Counted from the first letter of the stretch, positions 8,373 through 16,989 are shown. The stretch is DNA of 64,000 nucleotides from Olsenella massiliensis (GCF_001457795.1 NZ_LN898210.1:310001-374000), one strand, 5' to 3'. Numbers and translations are program-made. Notes: generated by a model not told the origin, from the letters alone.

Positions 8373-9671
8373 CTAGGCCTGGGTGACGACGCCGCCCGTC
8401 AGGGTGCGCCTGCCGCCGACGAAGACGTCCGTCGCGGCGCCGACGAGCGACTGCCCCAGAAACGCCGAGTTCTTAGACTTGCTCTCAAAATAGTCGACCG
8501 TGACGTCCACCTCTTGCTCGGGGTCGATGAGCGTGAGGTCGGCCACGGATCCCGCCTCGACGCGCACGGGCGCGAGCCTCAGGACGCGACGGGGGTTGAC
8601 GGCCATGACCTCCACGAGGCGCGCCCAGCTCAGACGTCCGGTACGCACCAGCTTGGTGAGCATGAGGGGAAGGGCCGTCTCAAGCCCTATGGTGCCAAAG
8701 AAGGCGATCTCCCACTCGCAGTCCTTCTCGTGCTGGGCATGGGGGGCATGGTCGGTCACAAGGCAGTCGATGGAGCCGTCGATGAGGCCTTCCACCAGGC
8801 GCTCCATGTCATGGGCCGAGCGCAGGGGCGGATTCATCTTGAGGTTGGTGTCATAGGCGTCCGTGATGTCGTCCTCGTTGAGGAAGAGGTGGTGCGGCGT
8901 GACCTCGCAGGTGACGGGCAGCCCCTCCTCCTTCGCCTGCCTGACGAGCTCGAGGCCCTTTGCGGTCGAGATGTGCGCTATGTGCAGGGCGCATCCGGTG
9001 AGGCGGCAGAGCTCGATGTCACGGTAGATCTCGAGCTCCTCGCCCAGGGCGGGCCAGCCGAACATCCCCAGGCGGGTGGACGATCTGCCTTCGTTGATGA
9101 CGCCGTTGGCGGTGAGGGCCTCGACCTCGCAGTGCGCGATGGCGACGCGGTCAAACTGCGAGACGTAGTCCATGCACGTGCGCATCATGCCCGCGCTCTG
9201 GACGCCGTGTCCGTCGTCCGAGAAGGCGCTCGCGCCCTCCATCACCATGTCGCCGATCTCGGCCAGCGCCTCGCCCTTCTCACCGCGCGTGAGCGCGCCG
9301 ATGGGGCGCACGTGACAGAGGCCCGCCTGACGGGCGTGGTCGAGCTGGTAGCGAATCTCGGCACCGGAGTCCGTGACGGGATCGGTGTTGGGCATCGTGG
9401 CCACGTCCGTGAAGCCGCCGTGGGTTGCCGCGCGCGCACCGGTCTCGATGGTCTCCTTGTACTCGAAGCCGGGGTCGCGAAAGTGCACGTGCATGTCCAC
9501 GAGACCGGGAACCAGGTACTTGCCCGTGCCGTCGATGACCTCGACGCCGTCGGCGCCGTCGATGGCGGGCGCGACGCGGGCTATGGTCGAGCCCTCAATG
9601 AGGACGTCACGCACGTCGTCAAGGCCCAGCTGCGGGTCGACCACATGGGCGCCCCTAATCAGAAACGGCAT
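8373..9671 (-). CDS. pyrC: Dihydroorotase
   Basis: Cyclises carbamoyl-aspartate to dihydroorotate; zinc enzyme of the amidohydrolase fold. 432 residues with DMHVHFRDPGFEYKE (about residues 57-71, metal ligands), the HxA and HIAHIST histidine region, and VTDHAPH near residue 308. This is the class I multidomain-like form typical of Gram-positives. A GGGAGGAG ribosome site precedes the ATG, and the 5' end overlaps pyrB by 17 bp. Confidence 0.95.
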   Translation of the reverse strand: MPFLIRGAHVVDPQLGLDDVRDVLIEGSTIARVAPAIDGADGVEVIDGTGKYLVPGLVDMHVHFRDPGFEYKETIETGARAATHGGFTDVATMPNTDPVTDSGAEIRYQLDHARQAGLCHVRPIGALTRGEKGEALAEIGDMVMEGASAFSDDGHGVQSAGMMRTCMDYVSQFDRVAIAHCEVEALTANGVINEGRSSTRLGMFGWPALGEELEIYRDIELCRLTGCALHIAHISTAKGLELVRQAKEEGLPVTCEVTPHHLFLNEDDITDAYDTNLKMNPPLRSAHDMERLVEGLIDGSIDCLVTDHAPHAQHEKDCEWEIAFFGTIGLETALPLMLTKLVRTGRLSWARLVEVMAVNPRRVLRLAPVRVEAGSVADLTLIDPEQEVDVTVDYFESKSKNSAFLGQSLVGAATDVFVGGRRTLTGGVVTQA

Positions 9672-10590
9672 TGTTCTCTCCTCCCAGAAGCAGGTACATC
9701 TCGGCCATGCGGGTCAGGACGCCGGCATTGACCTGGTCAAGGATGCGCGAGCGGGCGCAGTCGGCCACGTCGGCGTTAATCTCCATGCCGCGGTTCATGG
9801 GGCCGGGATGGCAGATGATGGCGTCGTCCTTCATGCGGCCCACGCGACGCATGTCAAGGCCGTAGAGGCGGTTGTACTCGCGCCGGGAGGGAATGGCGGC
9901 GCCCTCCATGCGCTCAAGCTGAACGCGCAGCATGTAGACCACGTCCATGTCCTCGACGACGTCGTCGAGGCTGGCGGTCTGGGGGCAGCCGAACCAGTCG
10001 GGGTCGTCCACCTGGAACGTCGGAGGACCCACCAACGTCACGTGGGCGCCCATGGTCTTGAGGGCGGGGGCCAACGAGCCGCAAACGCGACTGTGGGCGA
10101 GGTCGCCCACGATGGCCACCTTGAGCCCGTCAAGATGGCCAAAGTTCTTGCGGATGGTATAGAGGTCGAGCATGGCCTGCGTGGGGTGCTGATGCTTGCC
10201 GTCGCCGGCGTTGATGACGATGGCGTCGGTGTTCTCGGTGATCTTCTGCGGCGTGCCGGCAAGGCGGGCGCGGCAGATGAACATGTCCACGTTCATGGCG
10301 TCGATCGTCTGAATGGTGTCGGCAAGGCTCTCGCCCTTGACGACGGAGCTCGTGGAGCCGCCCATGCTCAGCGAGTCGGCCGAGAGGCGCTTCTCGGCTA
10401 GTTCGAAGGAGCTCTTGGTGCGCGTGGAAGGCTCGAGGAAGAGGTTCACTATGGTGCGGCCCCTGAGGGCGGGAACCTTCTTGATGGCCCGGCTGTTGAC
10501 CTCCTCGAAGGAGGCGGCGGTGTCCAGGATCTGCGTGATGTCGTCGGCGGTGAGGCTGTACGTGTCGATGAGGTGCTTGACGGAGAGCAT
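9655..10590 (-). CDS. pyrB: Aspartate carbamoyltransferase, catalytic subunit
   Basis: Condenses carbamoyl phosphate with aspartate, the first committed pyrimidine step. 311 residues with the carbamoyl-phosphate loop FLEPSTRTKSSFE (about residues 51-63), GDGKHQHPTQAMLDLYT (about 130-146) and CHPGPMNRG near the end. No pyrI regulatory subunit is nearby, so regulation is probably through PyrR. The ATG abuts the pyrR stop codon. Confidence 0.96.
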   Translation of the reverse strand: MLSVKHLIDTYSLTADDITQILDTAASFEEVNSRAIKKVPALRGRTIVNLFLEPSTRTKSSFELAEKRLSADSLSMGGSTSSVVKGESLADTIQTIDAMNVDMFICRARLAGTPQKITENTDAIVINAGDGKHQHPTQAMLDLYTIRKNFGHLDGLKVAIVGDLAHSRVCGSLAPALKTMGAHVTLVGPPTFQVDDPDWFGCPQTASLDDVVEDMDVVYMLRVQLERMEGAAIPSRREYNRLYGLDMRRVGRMKDDAIICHPGPMNRGMEINADVADCARSRILDQVNAGVLTRMAEMYLLLGGENNAVSD

Positions 10591-11160
10591 CTACTCGGCA
10601 CCTCCCTTGCTGGTGGTGGAGGTAAGGTCCCAGATCTCCACGGCGTCGTGGTCGTCAAGCGGGCGCACGCAGACGCGGACGTCCTCGTCATGGGACGAGG
10701 GGACGTTCTTGCCCACGAAGTCTGCGCGAATGGGAAGCTCCCGATGGCCGCGATCGACCATGACGGCGAGCTGGACCGTGTGCGGCCGTCCGTAGTCCAT
10801 GAGCGCGTTGAGCGCGGAGCGCACGGTGCGACCGGTGTAGAGGACGTCGTCCACCAGGACGATGTCCCTGCCGTCAACCGTGAAGGGTATGTTGGTCGCG
10901 TGCAGCACCGGCTGGATGGCGCGCGACACGTCGTCACGGTAGAAGCTGATGTCCAGGGACCCCAGCTCGGGGCGGACGCCGACGATGCGCTCGATCTCGT
11001 CGGCCAGGCGATGCGCGAGGGTCTCGCCCCGCCGGATGATTCCCACGACCGCAAGCCTCTTTGATCCCTCGTTGCGCTCGACGACCTCATGCGCGATGCG
11101 CACGAGCGCCCGCGACAGAGCCGCCTCGTCCATGATGGTTGCCTTACAGCTGCCTTGCAT
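10591..11160 (-). CDS. pyrR: PyrR bifunctional pyr operon regulator / uracil phosphoribosyltransferase
   Basis: RNA-binding attenuator protein that senses UMP/PRPP, with uracil phosphoribosyltransferase activity. About 189 residues; the PRPP-binding motif VLVDDVLYTGRT lies near residue 100. The ATG at 11160 follows a GGGAGGAG ribosome site; a longer start at 11202 would read through the leader and is unlikely. It heads the pyr operon, and the leader upstream carries attenuator-like structure, so it probably controls itself and pyrBCKDF. Confidence 0.94.
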   Translation of the reverse strand: MQGSCKATIMDEAALSRALVRIAHEVVERNEGSKRLAVVGIIRRGETLAHRLADEIERIVGVRPELGSLDISFYRDDVSRAIQPVLHATNIPFTVDGRDIVLVDDVLYTGRTVRSALNALMDYGRPHTVQLAVMVDRGHRELPIRADFVGKNVPSSHDEDVRVCVRPLDDHDAVEIWDLTSTTSKGGAE

Positions 11161-11311
11161 CTGTCTCCTCCCAAAAAAATAAGGGCCCGCACCGACTTGC
11201 ACGGCACGAGACGCCTGATATCTGCAAAAAGGCAGCTATGGAACGACCCTGAGGGGCCGCGTCGCCTTACGGGCATCTCGTACCGCGTTTAAAGGACAGG
11301 GCCATTCTATA
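11161..11311 (-). promoter_or_regulatory. pyr operon leader, putative PyrR attenuator
   Basis: A TATAGAAT -10 candidate at 11304-11311 would give a leader of roughly 135 bases. Two segments, ACGAGATGCC (11272-11281) and GGCGTCTCGT (11206-11215), can form a 10-bp long-range stem with one G-U pair. Further down, CCGTGC/GTGCGG can pair just ahead of a run TTATTTTTTT (11172-11181) that ends right before the ribosome site. This is the layout of a terminator/antiterminator leader. I did not find a clean match to the PyrR-binding loop consensus. Confidence 0.55.
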
Positions 11312-11375
11312 CGAAACGGCCGCCGACATATGCAGAAATCGGCGACCTTCAAAACTTGTCCCGTTCACGGGCACC

Positions 11376-13211
11376 CTAGCGGGCCATGCGCCTGAGGTAG
11401 TCCTCCCAGAACGAGACGGACGTGAGCTCGTCCTTTGCGGCGGCCCAGCTGGCGGCCACCTCGTCGCCACAGCGGTCGAGCTTTGCCAAGACGCGGCGCA
11501 GCTCGCGCTCGAGCGCGGCGGCCCGACGGCGGTCGAACTCCCTCAGCACGCCCTCGTTGCCGTCTGCCGTGACGGCGAGGATGCAGCTGCGGTTACGAAT
11601 CTTGTTGGGGGCGTAGTCCTGCAGGAGCGTCACGGCAGGCTCGTCGCTCACGAGGAAGTCGGGCAGGCGATGTCCGTTCTCGGTAACGTAGTCGTAGAGG
11701 TGCTGGGCGCTGTTTCGACGCTTCTTCTTCTTGAGCTTCTCGGGCTTGAACGATACGCGCAGGACCCGGGGATCGTCAATCTCGTCGAGGGGGACGACCT
11801 TCTCGTTCTTCTTGCCCGTCTCGGCCATGAGCGCGGCACCGTCGACGCGCTTGAGGTACTCCGGGCCGCGCAGGTAGTCCTCGATGGCGCGGATGGCGAG
11901 CTCGCAGCCGTCGTAATAGAAGTTCTTGAGGTCAAAGCCAAAGACGATCCTGATCGCCCTCGTGAAGTCAACGCCCGGGTAGGCACCCGTGGTAGCCTGG
12001 CCGATGAGGGAGTTGCGCAGCACCTGATACCGGTCGAGGTTGGCGCGGAACTTGGCCGAGAAGGTCATGTGCCAGATGCAGATGCCGTTCATGGTCATGA
12101 ACGGCTCGTCGCAGCGTATGCCGTATTCCGTGTCGTCCCCGCGGATGAAGAGGGGCAACGGCAGGCCGACCCTCCTGATGACCGCCGTGGGAATGCAGCA
12201 GTACCACCAGCCCGCGTAGGCGTTGACCTTGGAGGCGCGCATCGTCTCAAGGCGGAGCGCCTCCCTGAGCGTCGCGACGCTGCGCTTCCTCTTGACCGGC
12301 TCAAACATGCCGTTCTCGTCAAGGTGGCCGATGTCCTCGCGGAACATGTCCTGCTGCTCGAGCGAGAGCATAGCCCCCGACAGCAGCGCCGACGCGTACT
12401 CGTCCCGCACGAGGGAGAGCAGGTTGAAGGTGCGCTTGACGCTCTCGGGCGACACCTCCACGTCGTCGTCCATGAGGATGACGTGCGTCGCCTGGGGCGT
12501 CTGCCTCAAGGCCTCGATCATGCCCCGGGCATAGCCGCCCGAGCCGCCCACGTTGGGGTTGGGATGCACGACCACGCAGCCCTCTGAGAGCCCCTGCGCG
12601 TCGAGCGTGCGGCCGTTGTCGATCACGTGCAGCGTGAAGTGCTTGGCAACCGGCTCGTCGCAGCCTCCCACCTCGCGCCGCAAAAGCTCGACGTTAGGAA
12701 GGATGTACTCCTCCTTCTTGAAGGTGGTTGTGGCGACGGCGAGCTCGACGGGGCGGATGAGGGCCTCGTCCACCTTCGTGTAGTAGTAGGCCTCGACCAG
12801 CTCCACGGGCGAGGCGGTCGCGACCTCAAAGGCGAGGAGGTCCCCCGCGATGGAGGGAAACTCGACGTCAAGATCCGCGACCTCGTCATGCCGGACCGTG
12901 CGAGTCAGCAGCTCCGCCCTCTTGGGCGACTTGTACCCCGAGTAACTCGTGAGCGTGAGCGTGAGGGAGCCCTTGACCCTCAGATGCAACCACACGTTGT
13001 CGATGGGCGTGTAGCGACGCCACTTGATGGACGAGAGGGCGTTGAAGTATGTTGCGAAGTCGTAGCGCTCGCTCGCGGGGTCGGCCAGGATGACGCTCCC
13101 CTTTTCCGTGGCCCTGGGAAGCCGGGACTGCCGCCAATAGAGGGAGGGCTGGGTGACGCTGCGCTCTGAGTCGCATAGCAGCACGTTTGCGAGCCTGAAG
13201 TTGACCATCAT
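11376..13211 (-). CDS. GlfT2-like galactofuranosyltransferase (GT2)
   Basis: Likely polymerises galactofuranose or a similar sugar onto a lipid-linked glycan. About 611 residues. A beta-sandwich N-terminal domain (about residues 1-165) precedes a GT-A domain with VILMDDDVEV (around residue 250), a GWWYCCIP stretch, GDDTEYGIR and a WHMTF histidine motif, followed by a long helical C-terminus. That architecture matches the GlfT2 family of mycobacteria. The ATG at 13211 lies 4 bp past the upstream glycosyltransferase stop. Its placement after Wzm/Wzt export genes suggests an exported cell-surface polysaccharide. The sugar specificity is inferred from fold resemblance only. Confidence 0.8.
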   Translation of the reverse strand: MMVNFRLANVLLCDSERSVTQPSLYWRQSRLPRATEKGSVILADPASERYDFATYFNALSSIKWRRYTPIDNVWLHLRVKGSLTLTLTSYSGYKSPKRAELLTRTVRHDEVADLDVEFPSIAGDLLAFEVATASPVELVEAYYYTKVDEALIRPVELAVATTTFKKEEYILPNVELLRREVGGCDEPVAKHFTLHVIDNGRTLDAQGLSEGCVVVHPNPNVGGSGGYARGMIEALRQTPQATHVILMDDDVEVSPESVKRTFNLLSLVRDEYASALLSGAMLSLEQQDMFREDIGHLDENGMFEPVKRKRSVATLREALRLETMRASKVNAYAGWWYCCIPTAVIRRVGLPLPLFIRGDDTEYGIRCDEPFMTMNGICIWHMTFSAKFRANLDRYQVLRNSLIGQATTGAYPGVDFTRAIRIVFGFDLKNFYYDGCELAIRAIEDYLRGPEYLKRVDGAALMAETGKKNEKVVPLDEIDDPRVLRVSFKPEKLKKKKRRNSAQHLYDYVTENGHRLPDFLVSDEPAVTLLQDYAPNKIRNRSCILAVTADGNEGVLREFDRRRAAALERELRRVLAKLDRCGDEVAASWAAAKDELTSVSFWEDYLRRMAR

Positions 13212-13215
13212 GAGG

Positions 13216-14406
13216 TTAGCGACCTTTCCTGGGGGCGCTCTTGGGGAGCCCCTTGCCCTGACCTTCCCCACCGTCGCGGCGCGGGCCGCGACGGTTCTGG
13301 TTGGCGCGCCTCCTGAGATAGCGCCTCGTCTGCGCGAGGGCAAAGCCCACGCCGTTGATGCCGAGGGAGTGTGAGAACTCGCGCACGAGGCCCCGGGCAT
13401 AGCCCAGGGCGGCGACGCGGGGCACCTCTCTGCCTGAGAGCCTGAAGGCCAGCTCCCTCAGGCGAGGCGCCACGTTGTCCAGCGAGAGGATCGTCTCGGC
13501 GTCCATGCGAGAGAAGATGGCGCCCATCCGCGCCCTGAGGTCGGCGTCCTCGAGGGCGCCTTGGGCCACGGCCTCGCCCGCGTAGCGAAAGCCCACGACG
13601 GCGAGGGCCCTGCGCACGCCCTCGTCCGTGACGCCAAGCCGGTCGCAGACGTCGCACATGTCCTGCCAGCGGTCGAAGGAGAGGGCGAGGTCGCGCGTGG
13701 CCGACGAGGAGCCGGGAAGGTCCTCCCGGTAGCAGTAATAGGGCGTGTCCAGGTAGACGATCGTCTCTGCCTGGCAGAGCGTCTCGTACCAGAAGGGGTT
13801 GTCCACCCATCCCGCCCCCGGGACCTCCTTGAAGCGAATGGAGCGGTCGCGAATGAAGCCGGCTCGGTACAGCGCGGACCAGATGGAGGGATGATGCTGC
13901 ACGAGGCGCGGGCAGTCGCCGAGCGTGAAAGGCTGGCGAGAGGGACGGATGCGCCGAAAATAGGCGCAGTTGAGCCGCCGCTCGTCAGGGGTCCCCGGCA
14001 TCCAGATGCGCCAGTACGGCGACTTCACGACGTCCGGGGGCGTCTTGAGGCAGAAGCTCCGGGCAAAGTCAAAGAGGTCGTCATACATATGCGGCTCGAC
14101 CCAGTCGTCCGGCTCCAGGATGGCAAGGTAGGTGCCGCGCGCCTCCGCGAATCCCCTGTTGACCGTCGCGCCGTAGCCCTGGTTGGGCTTGTCGATGACG
14201 CGCACGCGGACGTCCCTGGCCTCGTGGCGACGCATGATGTCCAAGGACCCGTCCGTGGACCCGTCGTTGAGGACGATGATCTCAAGGGAGACGCGGTCGT
14301 TCTGTTCGGCGCTCGCAAGCGCCTGGTCGAGGTATCGCTCCGTGTTGTAGCAGGGGACCACGACGCTGACGTCGACGCCTCCCCCGCGTTCGCCCTGCCC
14401 CGTCAT
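13216..14406 (-). CDS. Family 2 glycosyltransferase
   Basis: Probable sugar transferase for the surface polysaccharide made by this cluster. About 396 residues with a classic GT-A N-terminus: VDVSVVVPCYNTERYLDQAL (about residues 11-30), NDGSTDGS nucleotide binding, and EPDDWVEP as the DXD-like metal site. The C-terminal 200 residues are helical and end in a very basic tail. The ATG at 14406 overlaps the stop of the Wzt ATPase gene (ATGA), which fixes the start and shows coupling. Donor and acceptor cannot be told from sequence. Confidence 0.85.
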   Translation of the reverse strand: MTGQGERGGGVDVSVVVPCYNTERYLDQALASAEQNDRVSLEIIVLNDGSTDGSLDIMRRHEARDVRVRVIDKPNQGYGATVNRGFAEARGTYLAILEPDDWVEPHMYDDLFDFARSFCLKTPPDVVKSPYWRIWMPGTPDERRLNCAYFRRIRPSRQPFTLGDCPRLVQHHPSIWSALYRAGFIRDRSIRFKEVPGAGWVDNPFWYETLCQAETIVYLDTPYYCYREDLPGSSSATRDLALSFDRWQDMCDVCDRLGVTDEGVRRALAVVGFRYAGEAVAQGALEDADLRARMGAIFSRMDAETILSLDNVAPRLRELAFRLSGREVPRVAALGYARGLVREFSHSLGINGVGFALAQTRRYLRRRANQNRRGPRRDGGEGQGKGLPKSAPRKGR

Positions 14407-15194
14407 GCCAGATCCCCCAGGCTCCGATACGCCTCGCACACCTCGTCGGCCGCGCCCAGCATGCGCTGCCTGCCCTTCTCGATCCAGCAGACGCGGTCGC
14501 AGATGCGCTCCACGAGGTCGATGCTGTGGCTCACGAGCAGCACCGTCGTGTTGTCGGACCTCACAAGCTCCTGGATCCGGTCCTCGCACTTCTGCTGAAA
14601 GAGGAAGTCCCCCACCGAGAGGGTCTCGTCGACGATGAGGATGTCGGGCTCCGTGATGGTCGCGATCGCGAAGGCGATGCGCGCCACCATGCCGCTCGAG
14701 TAGTTCTTGAGCGGCATGTCCATGAAGTTCTCGAGCTCGGCGAAGGCGACGATGTCATCAAAGTGGCTGTCGATGAACTCCTTCCTGTAGCCCAGGAGGG
14801 AGCCGTTGAGATAGATGTTCTCCTTGGCCGTGAGCTCCATGTCAAAGCCCGCGCCCAGCTCGATGAGCGGGGCGATGGTCCCCTTGACCGAGCAGCTGCC
14901 CTCGGAGGCCTCCAGGACGCCAGCGATGATCTTGAGCATCGTGGACTTGCCCGAGCCGTTGGTGCCCACCAGGCCAAAGGCCTCGCCCCGCCTGACCTTG
15001 AAGCTTATGTGGTCGAGCGCGCGGAACTCCTTGAAGCGCAGCTCGTGGCGCATCAGCGCGATGAAGTACTCCTTGAGCGAGTTGAACTGCTCCGAGGCGA
15101 TGTTGAAGATCATGGACACGTCATCGACGTCGATGATCGTCTCGTCCTGGACGACGTTCGTCGTGAGGGTGCGAAAGAGGCGCTTCTCGGACAA
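14403..15194 (-). CDS. Polysaccharide ABC exporter ATPase (Wzt/TagH type)
   Basis: ATPase of an ABC-2 exporter that moves a lipid-linked glycan across the membrane. 263 residues: Walker A GTNGSGKST (about residues 76-84), signature YSSGMVARIA, Walker B ILIVDE and the H-loop SHS. There is no C-terminal carbohydrate-binding domain, so it is the short Wzt type. The start appears to be TTG behind AAGGGAG. Its permease partner is not adjacent: a block of phage-derived genes lies between them. Confidence 0.9.
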   Translation of the reverse strand: MSEKRLFRTLTTNVVQDETIIDVDDVSMIFNIASEQFNSLKEYFIALMRHELRFKEFRALDHISFKVRRGEAFGLVGTNGSGKSTMLKIIAGVLEASEGSCSVKGTIAPLIELGAGFDMELTAKENIYLNGSLLGYRKEFIDSHFDDIVAFAELENFMDMPLKNYSSGMVARIAFAIATITEPDILIVDETLSVGDFLFQQKCEDRIQELVRSDNTTVLLVSHSIDLVERICDRVCWIEKGRQRMLGAADEVCEAYRSLGDLA

Positions 15195-15419
15195 CGGGAC
15201 TCCCTTGCGGCTAGAAGAGGTGCGGCCCTTCAGGGTTTACAAGGTATCACAAGGCGCTCTAGCTTGCGATATGCATCACAGTACGCTCGCATGACACGCC
15301 CGCCTGGAGCCGTGCGCAACACGCCCGAGAGGCAAGATGCCCTCCTGCCCAAAGTCAGGAACCAACCACCTGATCCTCCGCATGGGGCCTCCTAACGCGT
15401 GAGGCCCCCGCGCGGGGCC
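15195..15419. other. Intergenic region at the phage-remnant/wzt junction
   Basis: No convincing gene. It holds the left junction between the phage-derived block and the wzt gene, and must carry the promoter or read-through path for wzt. I see no clear attachment-site duplication with the right-hand junction (18319-18623). Confidence 0.4.
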
Positions 15420-15423
15420 TCAC
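15399..15423 (-). terminator. Strong hairpin overlapping the HD-hydrolase stop codon
   Basis: Perfect 10-bp inverted repeat GTGAGGCCCC / GGGGCCTCAC with a 5-base CGCGC loop. It spans the stop codon of the HD gene and lies at the left end of the phage-derived block. No U-tract follows on the minus strand, so terminator function is uncertain. Confidence 0.45.
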
Positions 15424-15842
15424 GATAGCTCTGCCATTGCCTTCTGGTACTTTTCCAGGCGCTCAAGGTCTGACTCTGTGACCTCCGGCAGCCTCGACAG
15501 GTCGCTGTTGTGCGCGAGGTCGGCCAGCTTCACGGCACGGGCTATTGGGTTCGCCTTGATGCGCCGCACGTACTCCATGTACGGCGTCCCCGGCTCGTGG
15601 GTGAGCAGGCGCACGGCCTCAAGCACCTCGCTTGAGATGCCCGCCGCCAGCAGGTCGTCGAAGGTGACGCCCGTGTCCTCAACGACATCGTGGAGCCATG
15701 CAGCCGCCTTGGCGGCATCTCCCTCGACGTGAGCGGCCACGTGCGCCGGATGCTCGATGTACGGCCTACCGGCCTTGTCGAGCTGGCCCCTGTGCGCCGC
15801 CTCCGCCATGGATCTCGCGATTCCTTCCTGCGATGATGCCAC
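15420..15842 (-). CDS. Stand-alone HD hydrolase of RelA/SpoT type (candidate alarmone hydrolase/antitoxin)
   Basis: 140 residues that match the hydrolase domain of RelA/SpoT proteins almost end to end: AAHRGQLDKAGRPYIEHPAH (residues about 15-34), AAWLHDVVEDTG (about 46-57, the HD and ED metal/catalytic pairs) and VKLADLAHN near residue 116. Stand-alone versions (small alarmone hydrolases, MESH1-like) degrade (p)ppGpp or (p)ppApp. It starts at GTG behind AGGAGG and lies 73 bp after the scaffold-fused synthetase-like gene, same strand. Known toxSAS alarmone toxins are neutralised by just such hydrolases, so it is a candidate antitoxin. General HD phosphohydrolases are the alternative. Confidence 0.75.
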   Translation of the reverse strand: MASSQEGIARSMAEAAHRGQLDKAGRPYIEHPAHVAAHVEGDAAKAAAWLHDVVEDTGVTFDDLLAAGISSEVLEAVRLLTHEPGTPYMEYVRRIKANPIARAVKLADLAHNSDLSRLPEVTESDLERLEKYQKAMAELS

Positions 15843-15915
15843 GCGCGTCCTCCTCGTCGATCTCGTCCAGCCAGAGCTCCCCGATGAGCGTGTCCATCAG
15901 ATCGAGGTTCGTCAC

Positions 15916-16467
15916 TCACCTCCCGAGCGGGAAGCAGTACGTCTCGTAGACGCTGCCCGTATCGTCCATGCGGTGGACGTTCAGGCGCCCCTTGTCGGTC
16001 TCCTGCCTGTGCGATCTCTCGTAGAGCCTGTGGGTCAGGCCCTCCTTGACCCCAAGGCTCTCGGGCGTGTGGAACTGCAGATCGAACACGTACCCATCCG
16101 GCGTCAACACCTGGGCATTCACCCCACGGTACGCCCGCCGCTTGAACTGCAGGGTGTTCTTGACCTCGGCCATAGTGTACCCCGCGCCCTCAAGCGAGGA
16201 CCGCACCCGCCTGGACTCCTTCGAGAAGTCCCCGGCGTCTGCGCTGAACGTGTGCCTGAGCACGTCATGGACCGTGCCAGCCGCCTTGAGCCGTTCCTTC
16301 AGCTCCTCGACCTCCCTCTGCAGCGCCTCGGCGTTACCGGAGCGCGCGCGGGCGTCGTCAGCCTGCCTCTTCAGGCTGTTGACGGTCTCGGCGTGGGCCT
16401 CGATGATCTCGTCCGCCTTGTCATCCTCGATGCCCAGGGCCTTCAGCATCTTGCGTGTCAGCGCCAT
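15916..16467 (-). CDS. Phage scaffold N-terminus fused to a RelA/SpoT synthetase-like toxin domain
   Basis: 183 residues in two parts. Residues 1-63 (MALTRKMLKALGIEDDKADE, then a coiled coil) read like the start of phage capsid scaffolding/GP20 proteins. Residues about 66-160 have the spaced pattern DVLRHTF ... AYRGVN ... FDLQFHTPES ... HRLYE, which parallels the D-x-x-x-R-I, YRSLH, E-x-Q-I-R-T and EH/HW-x-YK blocks of RelA/SpoT synthetases. The fold assignment is inference. A clear GAGGAGAG ribosome site precedes the ATG. The neighbour downstream is an alarmone-hydrolase-like gene. A true scaffold would be longer and lack this C-terminus. Confidence 0.6.
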   Translation of the reverse strand: MALTRKMLKALGIEDDKADEIIEAHAETVNSLKRQADDARARSGNAEALQREVEELKERLKAAGTVHDVLRHTFSADAGDFSKESRRVRSSLEGAGYTMAEVKNTLQFKRRAYRGVNAQVLTPDGYVFDLQFHTPESLGVKEGLTHRLYERSHRQETDKGRLNVHRMDDTGSVYETYCFPLGR

Positions 16468-16569
16468 GCTCTCTCCTCGCTGTCCTGGTGCCTCGGGACA
16501 TCCAGGGGGCGTTGCCTTGCCCCTGCCTTATGTGCAAGGTGAGTATCAGCCGGCTGTCACGAGGCGTTT

Positions 16570-16989
16570 CTAGCCACCAAGGGCGTCACGCATGATCTGG
16601 GCGTATTCAGATGCATGGCCGGCCGCCGCGTCGCGCAGGAAGTGGGCCTTGCCGCCGTTCGGGTGTGAAAGCTTTTCGTCGAACTCGACGTAGGGCGCGT
16701 ACTCGACGTTGGTGCCGACGTAGGCGTCCTTGCCGTCCGTGGTATGCGTAATCGAGTTCCTGAGCCTGCCCGTGTCCACCGGCACGTCCGCCTTGGCGTA
16801 CCCCTCGGCGACGAGCCCTATGGTCTCCAGGCCTTTGGCGATGGCTGATTTGATCGCATTAGCTATCTGCTCGCGATTGTCCTCACGTATCTCTATCAAT
16901 CCGTCTACATCAGCATCAGTAAGGCCTCTGGTGTTGCTGGCGATCATGCCTAAATCAACGCCATGCTGATTGATTTCTCCTCTAGCCAT
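16570..16989 (-). CDS. HK97 gp10-like phage structural protein
   Basis: 139 residues resembling HK97 gp10/minor tail-head completion proteins: a helical N-terminus, then VPVDTGRLRNSI (about residues 70-81), YVGTNVEYAPYVEFD and a C-terminal FLRDAAAGHASEY segment. These motifs are typical of the family, which sits at the head-tail junction. GGAGGTG precedes the ATG by 7 bases. No neighbouring tail, portal or capsid genes remain, so it is probably a prophage leftover. Confidence 0.8.
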   Translation of the reverse strand: MARGEINQHGVDLGMIASNTRGLTDADVDGLIEIREDNREQIANAIKSAIAKGLETIGLVAEGYAKADVPVDTGRLRNSITHTTDGKDAYVGTNVEYAPYVEFDEKLSHPNGGKAHFLRDAAAGHASEYAQIMRDALGG

